39,299 nt of DNA from Microbulbifer okhotskensis (GTDB lineage: Bacteria > Pseudomonadota > Gammaproteobacteria > Pseudomonadales > Cellvibrionaceae): positions 1 through 39,299 of the forward strand of contig NZ_JALBWM010000037.1 in assembly GCF_023895975.1 (NCBI RefSeq), given 5' to 3'. Positions 25,718 to 34,319 of the stretch are shown here, piece by piece. Positions within the stretch are counted from its first letter, which is position 1. Each line of letters opens with the position of its first letter. The notes under the pieces are model-generated. The model did not search any database. It saw only the letters and a program-made list of their open reading frames with translations, and had not been told where the DNA came from. The translations under genes and the position numbers were made by a program.

Positions 25718-27052
25718 ATGTTTATCGGATATAATAAGTATCTCTCGGTAGTATTCCTTCCATTTGTTTTTGAGGTTACTGCTGAGGACTATCAAGACCC
25801 CTTCGAGGAAGGTATAGAGCTTTCTGTCGAGCATGAGGCTGATGAGGCCAAATCCTCGTTTGCCTGGGACCTGGATATTTCTTTATTGGGTTATCACCAG
25901 GTTAATGATGTAAGAAAGGCACTGTATTTTGATCCGGGCAATTTTATTTTTGAGGATCGCGAATCTCAGTTGGCGCTGGATTTCAGCGGTCAGTTTTCTT
26001 TAGGGTCATATTTTTCGGTGCATTCACGGATTGCATCTATCGAACAGTACCTTATTAATGAGGCGGGGGATTCCGATCGAGAATGGGAGACATATGTATT
26101 GGAAGGCTATTTCTCCTCCTGCACGGCCAACAAGAGGATTGGCATTAATATCGGTCGAATCAAACCACAATGGAGCAATGGGTATAACTGGTCTCCTGCC
26201 AATCTATTAGAAGCTGTTTATGATCGCCCTAATCTCGATACAGATAACCTTACCCAGCAGCACGGCTGGGATATGGTGCACCTGGATTTCCGCTATGGCG
26301 ATTGGAATACGGGCATCTATGTTGCCCAGGTAGAGGAGAATTTGGGGCAGGGTATTGCGAATTCTACTAGGGAGGACGAGCTGCAATATGCTTTGGTGAT
26401 CAACCGTGAGGGAAATCTAGATTCCCGCTTGGTTTTACATCATCTGGAAAATGGAGCGACTAATGTTGCAGTGGGTTTTAGCTCTCTCGCGGGAGATAGT
26501 GCGACGCTTCGATTGGAGGCTGCTTGGGAGCGCCAAAGGGAATTACCGGCCCTGGCTGAGTTGACTTATCTGCAGCCTGAAGACGATGGTTACTTGAAAT
26601 TGGTAGTCGGTACCCAGGTCAGCTTTGATCACGGCTGGGATCTCACCGCTGAATACCTCTACAATCAACATGGCTACGATGGTGATGAGTGGCCCAGAGT
26701 CCAAGTGCAAGTTGATTCTGCAAAAGCCAACATAAACTCGGAGCAGGTACATAAGGCTTTTACCTTTTTGTCAGATAGTTTTAATTTTTTATCGGTAGGA
26801 CAGTTAAGGCAGGAATACTTGTTTTTTATGTGGGGTAATACTCGATTTGAGCAGAAATTTCAGTATCGGCAGAGTCTTCAATACAATATTAGCGACAAGA
26901 GCCAGTATCATAATTTGGAGTTGATACAAAATTGGACAGAACATTTCAGCACAAGGTTGCAGGCACAAGTATTTAGGGGCTGCGATTCCTGCGAGTTTGG
27001 TTTATTACCCACGGAAAAATTGCTTAGATTGAGTTTCTATTACGACTTTTAG
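25718..27052 (+). CDS. Outer-membrane beta-barrel protein, last gene of the operon
   Basis: This 444-residue protein has a short signal peptide and many alternating aromatic/polar strands, and ends in phenylalanine (RLSFYYDF), the usual outer-membrane barrel signature. Segments such as RIKPQWSNGYNWSPANLLEAVYDRPN resemble the DUF1302-like barrels that accompany LolA-like and RND or FtsX exporters. It starts 12 bases after the LolA-like gene. It probably receives or positions the exported product at the outer membrane. No clear terminator follows before the converging cytochrome gene at 27130. Confidence 0.8.
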   Translation: MFIGYNKYLSVVFLPFVFEVTAEDYQDPFEEGIELSVEHEADEAKSSFAWDLDISLLGYHQVNDVRKALYFDPGNFIFEDRESQLALDFSGQFSLGSYFSVHSRIASIEQYLINEAGDSDREWETYVLEGYFSSCTANKRIGINIGRIKPQWSNGYNWSPANLLEAVYDRPNLDTDNLTQQHGWDMVHLDFRYGDWNTGIYVAQVEENLGQGIANSTREDELQYALVINREGNLDSRLVLHHLENGATNVAVGFSSLAGDSATLRLEAAWERQRELPALAELTYLQPEDDGYLKLVVGTQVSFDHGWDLTAEYLYNQHGYDGDEWPRVQVQVDSAKANINSEQVHKAFTFLSDSFNFLSVGQLRQEYLFFMWGNTRFEQKFQYRQSLQYNISDKSQYHNLELIQNWTEHFSTRLQAQVFRGCDSCEFGLLPTEKLLRLSFYYDF

Positions 27053-27129
27053 CTCTAAGGATTGAAAAATGGAATTTCTGACTTTGGTAAACGCTCGCTA
27101 GAGAGCAGAGGCACTGAGACAGAAAGAGA

Positions 27130-29391
27130 TTATTGGCTCCTTATTAGTTGCTCATACTTCCTTGCGATTTCCAAATTACCGGATTCCCTTCCGATTGATA
27201 TCAATGCGTGGATAATATCTGGGTTTTGTGGGAATTGATTGAATCCAGTTTCGAGAATATTCAGTGCCTGGTCAGGGTTTCCCGCAGAGTGCACTGCGAT
27301 GGCATAAACATAGATATAGCGGCTCTGGGCCTGTTTATTTTCGGCTGAGGCTTTCAGCATGGGCATTGCTTCCTCGTGGCGGCCTTGACGCACAAAAGAC
27401 AGTCCCAGTGCATGCTGAATCACCGCTGTATCCTCGGCCTTACCCAGCGCTTGCTGCAATATTCCTTCAGCGTCTGCTTCACGTCCGATTACCCGGTAGA
27501 AATCGGCGAAATTGATATAGGCTGGTGTGTAGTGGGTAGCTATTGAAAGGGCTTTTCGATAGAAAGCCTCAGCTTGCGCGGTGTTCCCTCTTTGCGCATG
27601 GAGGCTAGCCAGGTTTACCAGCGACTCAGGCCGGTCGCTATTGAATCGCTCGGAGGCCACATAGCTCGCCAGAGCCTCAGAGAACTTCCATTGTACGTCT
27701 TCAGGTAGCTGCTCGATGGCCGCACTCGTCAGAGCATTTGCAGTTAACGATCTTGTAACCTCCATTTGATCAAACAGTAGTGGCACGCCAACCATAAGGC
27801 GCAATTGTTCGGGTAGCTGATCGAGGGATTGAGCCAGGGCCAGACCTAGAAGAGGCTCGTCCTCCTGGGCGATTTGTACAAGTCGTTGCGCTGATTGAGC
27901 GGTGAGGTAATCTGGTATCAGGCGAATAGCGCTGGCCCTGGCAACGATGGGTTGCTTGACATCTTGGATCAGGTCCAGAAGTTTTTTCTCGGCATCCAAA
28001 TCGCCATGGAGACCCGCGTGCAGCGCTTGCCCATAGTGATTCTCAGGGGCGCCAAACTTTTGTTGAAGAATCTTTGCAGCCCACTGGCTGGATTTGTCCT
28101 GATGGCAACCACTACAGGCGTTGGGTGTGTTCAGTGTCGTGCTGAGGTCTGGCCTGGGGATGCGGAAGCTGTGATCGCGGCGCCCGTCTACCTGCATAAA
28201 ATTCTTTGCCGGCATGTGGCAGTTTACGCACCGAGAGCCGGTGCTTTGTGGCGGATGAAAGTGGTGCTCTGCGGCGGCAAACCGCTCTGGAGAGTGGCAT
28301 TGACTACAGAGAGTGTCGACAGAGGCTCTCAGCTCTACACTGTGAGGGTTATGGCAGTGACTGCAGGTGACCCCCGCCGCGTACATCTTGCTTTGCAGGA
28401 AAGACCCGTATACGAATACCTCACCGTTGGGCTGGCCATCGGCATGGTAAAGAGGGGCTTGTAACAGGGCGAGGTTAAAGTGGTCTAGCAATTTGCCACC
28501 CGCTTGAGCGCCGGGTATATGCGTGCTGCGACGCGAGTGACACTGAGCACAGGTCTCCAGCTCCCGCTGGTTTGCAGTCGAGCTATCGAGCTTGGCGATG
28601 CCTGTTTGCGCGTCGATCGCCCAGTTCTGAGTAGCTGGATTGGCAAGGGTTATGGTGAGGCCTTTATCTTGAATGGGCTTGTCATCGGTCATCGCCCACT
28701 GGAGGTGGCGTGATCCCGGACCGTGGCAGGCCTCACAACCCACATTGATGTCTGACCAGGTGGTTTGGTAGCTATTTGTTTTGAGGTCGTAGTTTTTGTG
28801 CAGATTGGTCGAGTGGCAATCTGCGCACATAAAATTCCAGTTCTGGTCTAAAGCGGTCCAGTGTAAAGGGTGCTGGTGGTCTAGCCGCTGATCAGGGTAC
28901 AAGTGAAACCAGCGCTGGCCTCCCTGGGACTTGGCGCGACTATCCCAAGCAATACTCAAGGCTTGCAATCGTCCCCCATCTAATTCGATTAAATACTGTT
29001 GAAGTGGGTGAATACCAAAGGTGTAGGCAACTGGGTACTCATGAGTATTGCCATCGGGGCCATCAGTGCGGACATAGTACTGATGGTCCCTAAGATAAAA
29101 AGAAGTCGCTTGCTCCCGATGCTTGAATTCAATACCGGAAAAGTCGCCCAGTACTGAGTTACTGTTGGCCACTTGCATCGCCATTTGATGATGGGAGCCC
29201 TGCCAGGCTGCAGTCTGGTCCTTATGGCATTCAGCGCATTGCCCTGCCCCCACATAAGTAGCTTCAGTTGCGAGGGCTGCTGGCAGCTCCTCGGGAGGAT
29301 CTGTTACGGCAAAATTTTCATTTCCACAACCAAGCAGCACGAAGCAGATCAGGCTGATTGGAAAGTTGGTAACCCCAGCTATATTTATCAC
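27130..29391 (-). CDS. Octaheme cytochrome c lipoprotein with HEAT/TPR-like C-terminal domain
   Basis: This 753-residue protein has a lipoprotein signal (LLGC, lipidated Cys about 22). Eight CxxCH heme motifs follow in the N-terminal half: CAECH, CADCH, CEACH, CAQCH, CSHCH, CSQCH, CVNCH and CSGCH, resembling the cytochrome c554/multiheme family. The second half is repeat-rich, with a HEAT-like stretch and then TPRs (SLVNLASLHAQRGNTAQAEAFYRKAL and following). It is probably a periplasm-facing or outer-membrane-anchored electron-transfer protein. The partner and substrate are not evident. It converges with the biosynthetic operon and is divergent from the HAD gene. Confidence 0.9.
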   Translation of the reverse strand: MINIAGVTNFPISLICFVLLGCGNENFAVTDPPEELPAALATEATYVGAGQCAECHKDQTAAWQGSHHQMAMQVANSNSVLGDFSGIEFKHREQATSFYLRDHQYYVRTDGPDGNTHEYPVAYTFGIHPLQQYLIELDGGRLQALSIAWDSRAKSQGGQRWFHLYPDQRLDHQHPLHWTALDQNWNFMCADCHSTNLHKNYDLKTNSYQTTWSDINVGCEACHGPGSRHLQWAMTDDKPIQDKGLTITLANPATQNWAIDAQTGIAKLDSSTANQRELETCAQCHSRRSTHIPGAQAGGKLLDHFNLALLQAPLYHADGQPNGEVFVYGSFLQSKMYAAGVTCSHCHNPHSVELRASVDTLCSQCHSPERFAAAEHHFHPPQSTGSRCVNCHMPAKNFMQVDGRRDHSFRIPRPDLSTTLNTPNACSGCHQDKSSQWAAKILQQKFGAPENHYGQALHAGLHGDLDAEKKLLDLIQDVKQPIVARASAIRLIPDYLTAQSAQRLVQIAQEDEPLLGLALAQSLDQLPEQLRLMVGVPLLFDQMEVTRSLTANALTSAAIEQLPEDVQWKFSEALASYVASERFNSDRPESLVNLASLHAQRGNTAQAEAFYRKALSIATHYTPAYINFADFYRVIGREADAEGILQQALGKAEDTAVIQHALGLSFVRQGRHEEAMPMLKASAENKQAQSRYIYVYAIAVHSAGNPDQALNILETGFNQFPQNPDIIHALISIGRESGNLEIARKYEQLIRSQ

Positions 29392-29495
29392 GGTTTATTT
29401 TTTGTGCTGATGCTAATGATGGTGGCCGCTTCACAAGTCTGTGGCACGTCCAAAGATTAGTTCAAGTGCTGCAAATGTGAGTCTAGGTGGGCAGA

Positions 29496-30548
29496 ATGGG
29501 TTTTATTAGTGGGCGCTATGCACCCTATCTATTGATGTTCCTGGGGTTGGCTACGAGTTGGGTGACTGATGCTGCTTCGCCATTGCCATCTTGGCGTGAT
29601 GATGGAGCCAAGGCTCGGATAGTAGAGTTTGTAAAGCAGGTAACCCGGGAGGGCAGCGATAGCTTTGTGCCACCCGGTGAGCGTATAGCCGTCTTTGATA
29701 ACGATGGCACCCTCTGGTCTGAGAAACCGATGTATTTCCAGATGTTGTATACCGCGGATCAGGTAAAACGGCTATTTCCCGAACATCCAGAGTGGAAAAC
29801 ACAACAGCCCTTCGCCTCGATTCTCAATGGCAATTTGCTAAGCCTATTGGCGCAGGGATCTCCCGGTTTAGAAAAAATGCTCACAGCCACTCACGCCGGT
29901 ATGAGTACCGACGAGTTCCAGCGTAGCGTCGCCCATTGGATTGCCTCTGCAAAGAACCCGGTTACCGGTATGTTCTATCGCAAAATGGTGTTCCAACCCA
30001 TGCTCGAGTTGTTGGTATACCTGCGTGCCAATGGCTTTAAAACTTATATCGTTTCTGGGGGAGGGGTTGATTTTCTCCGGGTATTTTCCTCAAGTCTCTA
30101 CGGAATTCCTCCAGAACAAGTGATTGGCAGCCGGTTAAAAGCTCGCTATAAAAGCCGAGATGGACACCCGGCCATTGTGAAAACCGACGAACTGGCGTTT
30201 CTCACCGATAAGCAGGGAAAGCCACTTGCTATTAATGAATTTATCGGGCGCAGGCCGGTTTTTGCCGCCGGTAATTCTGATGGGGACTTACAGATGCTGG
30301 AGTGGACAACCAGCGCGGCGGGGCCGCGTTTTGGCATGTTGATTCACCATACGGATGCCTCGCGAGAATGGGCTTACGACAAAAAATCAGACGTAGGGCG
30401 ACTGGATAAGGCGCTAAAGGCCGCAAAGCCGAATGGCTGGTTAGTGGTGGATATGGCGAATGACTGGCGGCAGGTATACCCTCCAGAAAAGAGTAGAGGC
30501 CTAACCCAAGGTCTCGTTTTTCCTCAGCCACCTGCCTATCAGGACTAG
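29496..30548 (+). CDS. Periplasmic HAD-family phosphatase
   Basis: This protein of about 350 residues has a signal peptide (hydrophobic 9-22) and a haloacid dehalogenase-fold domain. Motif I is FDNDGTLWSEKP with D68 as nucleophile and D70 as acid, motif II is YIVSGGG, and motif IV is AAGNSDGDLQM. This pattern is phosphoserine-phosphatase-like. The export signal means an extracytoplasmic substrate, perhaps a phosphoester liberated with sulfate esters, because a sulfatase gene follows 63 bases downstream. The ATG at 29496 follows AGGTGG; a GTG at 29487 is in frame but lacks a site. Confidence 0.88.
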   Translation: MGFISGRYAPYLLMFLGLATSWVTDAASPLPSWRDDGAKARIVEFVKQVTREGSDSFVPPGERIAVFDNDGTLWSEKPMYFQMLYTADQVKRLFPEHPEWKTQQPFASILNGNLLSLLAQGSPGLEKMLTATHAGMSTDEFQRSVAHWIASAKNPVTGMFYRKMVFQPMLELLVYLRANGFKTYIVSGGGVDFLRVFSSSLYGIPPEQVIGSRLKARYKSRDGHPAIVKTDELAFLTDKQGKPLAINEFIGRRPVFAAGNSDGDLQMLEWTTSAAGPRFGMLIHHTDASREWAYDKKSDVGRLDKALKAAKPNGWLVVDMANDWRQVYPPEKSRGLTQGLVFPQPPAYQD

Positions 30549-30578
30549 GCTTGTTTTGGATGTTTATCGATTTTACCC

Positions 30579-30598
30579 GTTAGGCTCATTGAGCTAAC
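30579..30598 (+). promoter_or_regulatory. Small hairpin just upstream of the sulfatase ribosome binding site
   Basis: GTTAGGCTC and GAGCTAAC pair with one bulged base around a three-base loop, ending four bases before the GAGGTG site of the sulfatase gene. It could affect translation of the second gene. It has no U-tract and could be chance. Confidence 0.25.
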
Positions 30599-30611
30599 GA
30601 TGAGGTGTGCA

Positions 30612-32174
30612 ATGCCCCCGATTTCATTACTGTATCAGCGTCTGTTTCTTGCGGCTGGGTTGATGGCAGTTTTTCTATTTTGTACCGGTGTGCACGCCCA
30701 AGATAAACCAAACGTTCTGGTGATCTGGGGAGATGATATTGGTATCTGGAATATCAGCTTCAACAGCCGTGGCATGATGGGCTACACAACACCAAATATC
30801 GATCGCCTAGCTGTGGAAGGACTCTCTTTTACTGACTATTACGGCCAGCAGTCTTGCACCGCGGGACGAGCTGCCTTCCTGGCAGGAAATGTGCCGGTGC
30901 GCACGGGTATGACCAAGGTCGGACTTCCTGGGGCAAAAGAGGGGTGGCAAGAGAGTGATGCCACTATTGCCACAGTGATGAAGAGTCAGGGGTATATAAC
31001 CGGCCATTTTGGGAAAAATCACCAAGGCGACCGGGATGAACACCTTCCCATAAATCATGGATTTGACGAGTTCTTCGGTAATTTATACCACTTGAATGCT
31101 GAGGAAGAGCCGGAAAACCGGGACTACCCGAAAGACCCTGAGTTTCGCAAAAAATATGGTCCCCGTGGTGTAATAAAAGCAAAAGCCAATGGGCCTATCG
31201 TAGATACAGGCCCGCTGACCAAAAAGCGTATGGAAACCATTGATGAAGAAACGTTGGCAGCTGCCATCGACTTTATTGAACAGGCCCATGCCGCTAACAA
31301 ACCGTTTTTTGTTTGGTGGAACGCCACTCGTATGCATTTCCGTACGCATGTTAAAGAGGAGCACACGAATCTCGCAGGACCCAACAGTAATGAGTATATG
31401 GATGGAATGGTCGAGCACGATATTCTGGTTGGAAAGTTGTTAAATGTCCTGGACCGGTTGGATATTGCCGATAACACTATCGTATTTTATTCCACCGATA
31501 ATGGTCCGCACTTTAATACCTGGCCCGATGCCGCAACCACACCTTTTCGCAGCGAAAAAAATTCCAACTGGGAAGGTGCCTATCGGGTGCCAGCCTTTGT
31601 GCGTTGGCCTGGTAAATTTCCCGCTGGTATCACCCTAACAGGAATAGTTTCCCATGAGGACTGGCTGCCGACCCTCGCTGCAGCGGGCGGCAATCCCGAG
31701 ATCAAAGAGCAGCTGAGAGATGGTGTTGAGCTCAACGGTCGCGAGTATCGGAATTATGTTGACGGATACAACATGATGGACTATTTCACCGGAAAGTCCA
31801 CGCTGTCACCTCGGAAGGAATTTATTTATGTAAATGACGATGGTCAAATAGTAGCCATGCGCTATGAGCCCTGGAAAGCAATTTTTCTCGAAAATCGAGG
31901 GAAAGCTTTTGAAGTCTGGAGAGAGCCATTTACCGAACTAAGGGTGCCGCTGCTATTCAATCTACGCCAGGACCCTTTCGAGAAAGCCCAGCACAACTCC
32001 AATACCTATAACGATTGGTTTATAGATCGGGCATTTGTGTTAGTACCAATGCAGCAACTTGCCGCTAAATTTTTAAAAACGATGAAAGAGTACCCCCCGA
32101 GTCAAGTGCCGGGTTCGTTTAATTTGGAAAAAGTGCAAAAACAGTTAGAAACTGGCGCTGGTGGGAGTAACTAG
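30612..32174 (+). CDS. Secreted type I (formylglycine) sulfatase, arylsulfatase-like
   Basis: This protein of about 520 residues has a signal peptide (hydrophobic 10-24, cleavage near HAQ). The metal-binding acids are in IWGDDIG (D41, D42), and the sulfatase signature SCTAGRAAFLAG has C82 as the residue converted to formylglycine. HFGKNHQGD and FYSTDNGPHFNTWPD supply further active-site residues. It hydrolyses sulfate esters in the periplasm or outside. Maturation needs a formylglycine-generating or AtsB-like enzyme that is not in this window. The ATG at 30612 follows GAGGTG; the in-frame ATG at 30600 lies upstream of that site. It is paired with the HAD phosphatase. Confidence 0.93.
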   Translation: MPPISLLYQRLFLAAGLMAVFLFCTGVHAQDKPNVLVIWGDDIGIWNISFNSRGMMGYTTPNIDRLAVEGLSFTDYYGQQSCTAGRAAFLAGNVPVRTGMTKVGLPGAKEGWQESDATIATVMKSQGYITGHFGKNHQGDRDEHLPINHGFDEFFGNLYHLNAEEEPENRDYPKDPEFRKKYGPRGVIKAKANGPIVDTGPLTKKRMETIDEETLAAAIDFIEQAHAANKPFFVWWNATRMHFRTHVKEEHTNLAGPNSNEYMDGMVEHDILVGKLLNVLDRLDIADNTIVFYSTDNGPHFNTWPDAATTPFRSEKNSNWEGAYRVPAFVRWPGKFPAGITLTGIVSHEDWLPTLAAAGGNPEIKEQLRDGVELNGREYRNYVDGYNMMDYFTGKSTLSPRKEFIYVNDDGQIVAMRYEPWKAIFLENRGKAFEVWREPFTELRVPLLFNLRQDPFEKAQHNSNTYNDWFIDRAFVLVPMQQLAAKFLKTMKEYPPSQVPGSFNLEKVQKQLETGAGGSN

Positions 32175-32261
32175 TTGGAGCTTTTAGCCGACTACAAAGA
32201 CTTTTTCCAACAACCTGTTAGGTTGGTAACCAGAGATAGATGAAGGTACAAAGCCGGTCCT

Positions 32262-32591
32262 ATGGATAAAATTCATATCGCACTATCGACCACTCAGATA
32301 GAAGAATCAGTCAAAGATTATACCCAAAGGTTGAGCTGCGCTCCCTGTATTCATGTGCTCAATGAATTTGCTTTATGGCGTACCGAAACGATTAATCTAT
32401 CCATAAGAAACGATCCAGGGAGTCAAACAGGAACTTTGAGGCATCTTGGCTGGGAATCCAATCGAACACAAACGTTTAGCTCTGATACGGATGTCAACGG
32501 AATTTTATGGGAGTCCTTCAATGCACAGCTTCAGGCGGAAGAGATTAATAAGGCCTGGTCGACTGCTAATTATCATCCCAAAAGCAATTAA
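32262..32591 (+). CDS. Small VOC-fold (glyoxalase-like) protein
   Basis: This 109-residue protein opens with the vicinal-oxygen-chelate pattern (HIALSTTQIEESVKDYTQRL). ALWRTETINLSIR and LRHLGWE follow, where glyoxalase-like proteins place strands and metal ligands (H5, H62 and E65 are candidates). The size fits one VOC module. The function is unknown; related short proteins are often annotated as lyase or dioxygenase-like. The start lacks a strong ribosome binding site. Confidence 0.6.
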   Translation: MDKIHIALSTTQIEESVKDYTQRLSCAPCIHVLNEFALWRTETINLSIRNDPGSQTGTLRHLGWESNRTQTFSSDTDVNGILWESFNAQLQAEEINKAWSTANYHPKSN

Positions 32592-32617
32592 TTTAAAAAA
32601 GCAATTGGCAAGCAATA

Positions 32618-32903
32618 GCGCTTAACCCCGGACCACCGGCTTAAGAATTTCAAGCAATCCATTCAGTGGGAGGGGTTATGGGAGCAAATACCTCAAAGCC
32701 TTTATAGCTACGCTAACGAGTGGAGTCCAGGTGTGGAAGGCCCTTCTTCGCGAGAGCTCAGTTTGAAGCTGGGGGGGGAGACAGTATCTCTACCCTATGC
32801 TTATGGTGTGATGATAAATGAAATGCTTAACGTGGTATTTATTCAGTATGTCCACATTTGTAGAGCGGTGCCAGGACATATAAGAAATCAGGTAATTTTT
32901 TAA
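32618..32903 (+). pseudogene. Coding-like remnant without a start codon
   Basis: After a stop near 32615, a frame stays open for about 95 codons to TAA at 32901-32903 and reads as plausible protein (QWEGLWEQIPQSLYSYANEW, then SSRELSLKLGGETVSLPYAY). There is no start codon near its beginning and no binding site, so it looks like the 3' part of a decayed gene. I do not recognise the family. Confidence 0.3.
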
Positions 32904-33020
32904 ACTTTGTTTATTCTGTGGATACAATCGATATTTTTCTTGGATAAATACTGAGTTTTGATATCGAGAAATTAGTACTTTTACATCGGTGATATTGAGA
33001 GCTTTGCTGAATTACCTCAA

Positions 33021-33383
33021 TTGGAGAAGTTTAATGCGTTTGCTATTGATGACAAAGAGTTTGCGAGGTGTAAGACTAGCTGGAAGAAGAGAAGCCGCTG
33101 TCTTGAACCACCTGAAGAGCTGGATGGTGAAGAAATTTGGTGTTCAAGCCGGGAACTAAAGCTTGCTGAGAAATACAGTAATCTTGACGTAAATGATAAA
33201 AGTGAGTGCTTAAGAGCAATTAATGAGTCCAAGGCCCATTTGAGGGCTAAGAATTACTTTAATGAAGAGTCAATGAAAGATACTCGAGAAAACACGGGAG
33301 GCTGGGGTGCCAGGGGGGTTCGATCCTTAGAGGAAAGTAATCGATCTGATGGTCATGCTCATAATATGAACGATGAACTATGA
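33021..33383 (+). pseudogene. Unrecognised 120-aa acidic/basic open frame, possibly a gene remnant
   Basis: The frame is open from 32976 to 33383 and reads like a soluble, charged, mostly helical protein rich in Glu, Lys and Ser. The only start is a TTG at 33021 with no good site. The readable frame upstream of it (YIGDIESFAELPQLEKF) suggests the original start is lost. No family is recognised. Between it and the VF530 gene lies a 39-codon frame at 33421-33540 that I cannot support. Confidence 0.3.
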
Positions 33384-33729
33384 GTTAGGGCGCAAAAAAA
33401 CAAGCGGTTATGGGAGAACTATGGATTCGCTGGTTGCAAAACTGAACGAATCGGGAGTTTTCAATAAATTGCGTTTAACGACAGGCTTTTATGCCGTTCG
33501 TTATGGAAGTCCGTTGCCTTATGATGGGTATCAGTACTAAAATAATTGGATCGGGGAGGTGTAGCAATTTTTGGTTTAATAAATCGGATGGTGTCCATCC
33601 AGTATGCGGCCGGTAAAGAGTAAGTTGATTGGGCAAGCGTGCCATCAATAGCCAGTTGAATCGAGCACTCAATTTGCTGGCTGGAGTTTGCACCGTAAAC
33701 AATGTAGGTAACAGTGGTATATTTAAAGT

Positions 33730-33975
33730 ATGAGCAAAGAACAACCAGATAATCCATTACATGGCATAACGCTAGAAAAGGTTTTAACCAGGTTGAAAGA
33801 ACACTATGGCTGGGGTGGGCTGGCTCAGGCGATCGATATTAATTGCTTCAAAAGTGACCCATCGATTAAATCTTCCCTGAAGTTTTTACGTAAGACCCCG
33901 TGGGCCAGAGATAAGGTTGAAAGCTTGTATATCTCAACTTTTGAAAAGCAATCCCCGTGGACAAAATCCAAGTGA
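33730..33975 (+). CDS. VF530/DUF2132 family protein
   Basis: This 81-residue protein matches the VF530 (DUF2132) family closely: [35 protein letters not shown], then [17 protein letters not shown]. Members are small DNA-binding-like helical proteins of unknown role found in many marine gammaproteobacteria. The length is typical. The gene stands alone in a gene-poor stretch. Confidence 0.92.
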   Translation: MSKEQPDNPLHGITLEKVLTRLKEHYGWGGLAQAIDINCFKSDPSIKSSLKFLRKTPWARDKVESLYISTFEKQSPWTKSK

Positions 33976-33987
33976 TTTGTACAAATC
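33974..33987. repeat. Perfect 14-bp palindrome overlapping the VF530 stop codon
   Basis: GATTTGTACAAATC is fully self-complementary with no spacer and is followed by TTGTTTTA. It could be a protein-binding site or the base of a weak terminator for the VF530 gene. A chance origin is possible in AT-rich DNA. Confidence 0.3.
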
Positions 33988-34182
33988 TTGTTTTATGCCC
34001 ATTGTTAAGGTCAATTTGAAGTGTTCGCTGCTTCAGGCAGTTGAAGAAGCTTAGTCTTGTCGGAAATCAGCTACTATTTCACGATTAAAAATTAGCGGGC
34101 GCTCTCTAAAGGGATAAGTGGCATGAGTTGTGCTGGGTCAAATTGAGCTTTCGAAGAAAGTACTGTGACCTGTACGAGATTT

Positions 34183-34209
34183 GGATGCCGGCTTTCACCG
34201 GTATGATGA
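34183..34209 (+). repeat. REP-like palindromic element, first copy
   Basis: A 27-base unit contains the imperfect palindrome ATGCCGG/CCGGTAT around CTTTCA. The second element (34242-34268), read on the other strand, matches it at 21 of 27 positions. The form (GGAT, CCGG palindrome, ATGA-GA end) is that of widespread proteobacterial intergenic REP sequences. Confidence 0.5.
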
Positions 34210-34228
34210 GGGGAGGAAGAAAGTGATA

Positions 34229-34268
34229 TCCGGCATATACATCGTCATTCAGGTGTATGCCGGAATCC
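34229..34268 (-). repeat. REP-like palindromic element, second copy in inverted orientation
   Basis: TCCGGCATATAC (34229-34240) and GTGTATGCCGGA (34253-34264) form 12-bp arms with one G-U-type mismatch, followed by ATCC. The end reads GTCATTC...GGAATCC, the typical signature of dispersed palindromic repeats in many proteobacteria. Together with 34183-34209 it makes an inverted pair upstream of the aconitase gene. Confidence 0.6.
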
Positions 34269-34319
34269 AGTAGTGATTTAGATATTCAAGTGTTAATCCT
34301 GATTTTGTACAGCTAAATA

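Noticed and set aside
9265..27052. Operon considered as an aryl polyene or flexirubin cluster because of the LolA-like protein, halogenase-like enzyme and ketosynthase-like genes
   Set aside because: There is no ketoreductase, dehydratase, aromatic ammonia-lyase, MMPL exporter or glycolipid acyltransferase, and a decarboxylase and AsnB-like protein are present instead.
33461..33757. Minus-strand frames opposite the start of the VF530 gene
   Set aside because: They overlap the well-supported VF530 start and show no family pattern or binding site.
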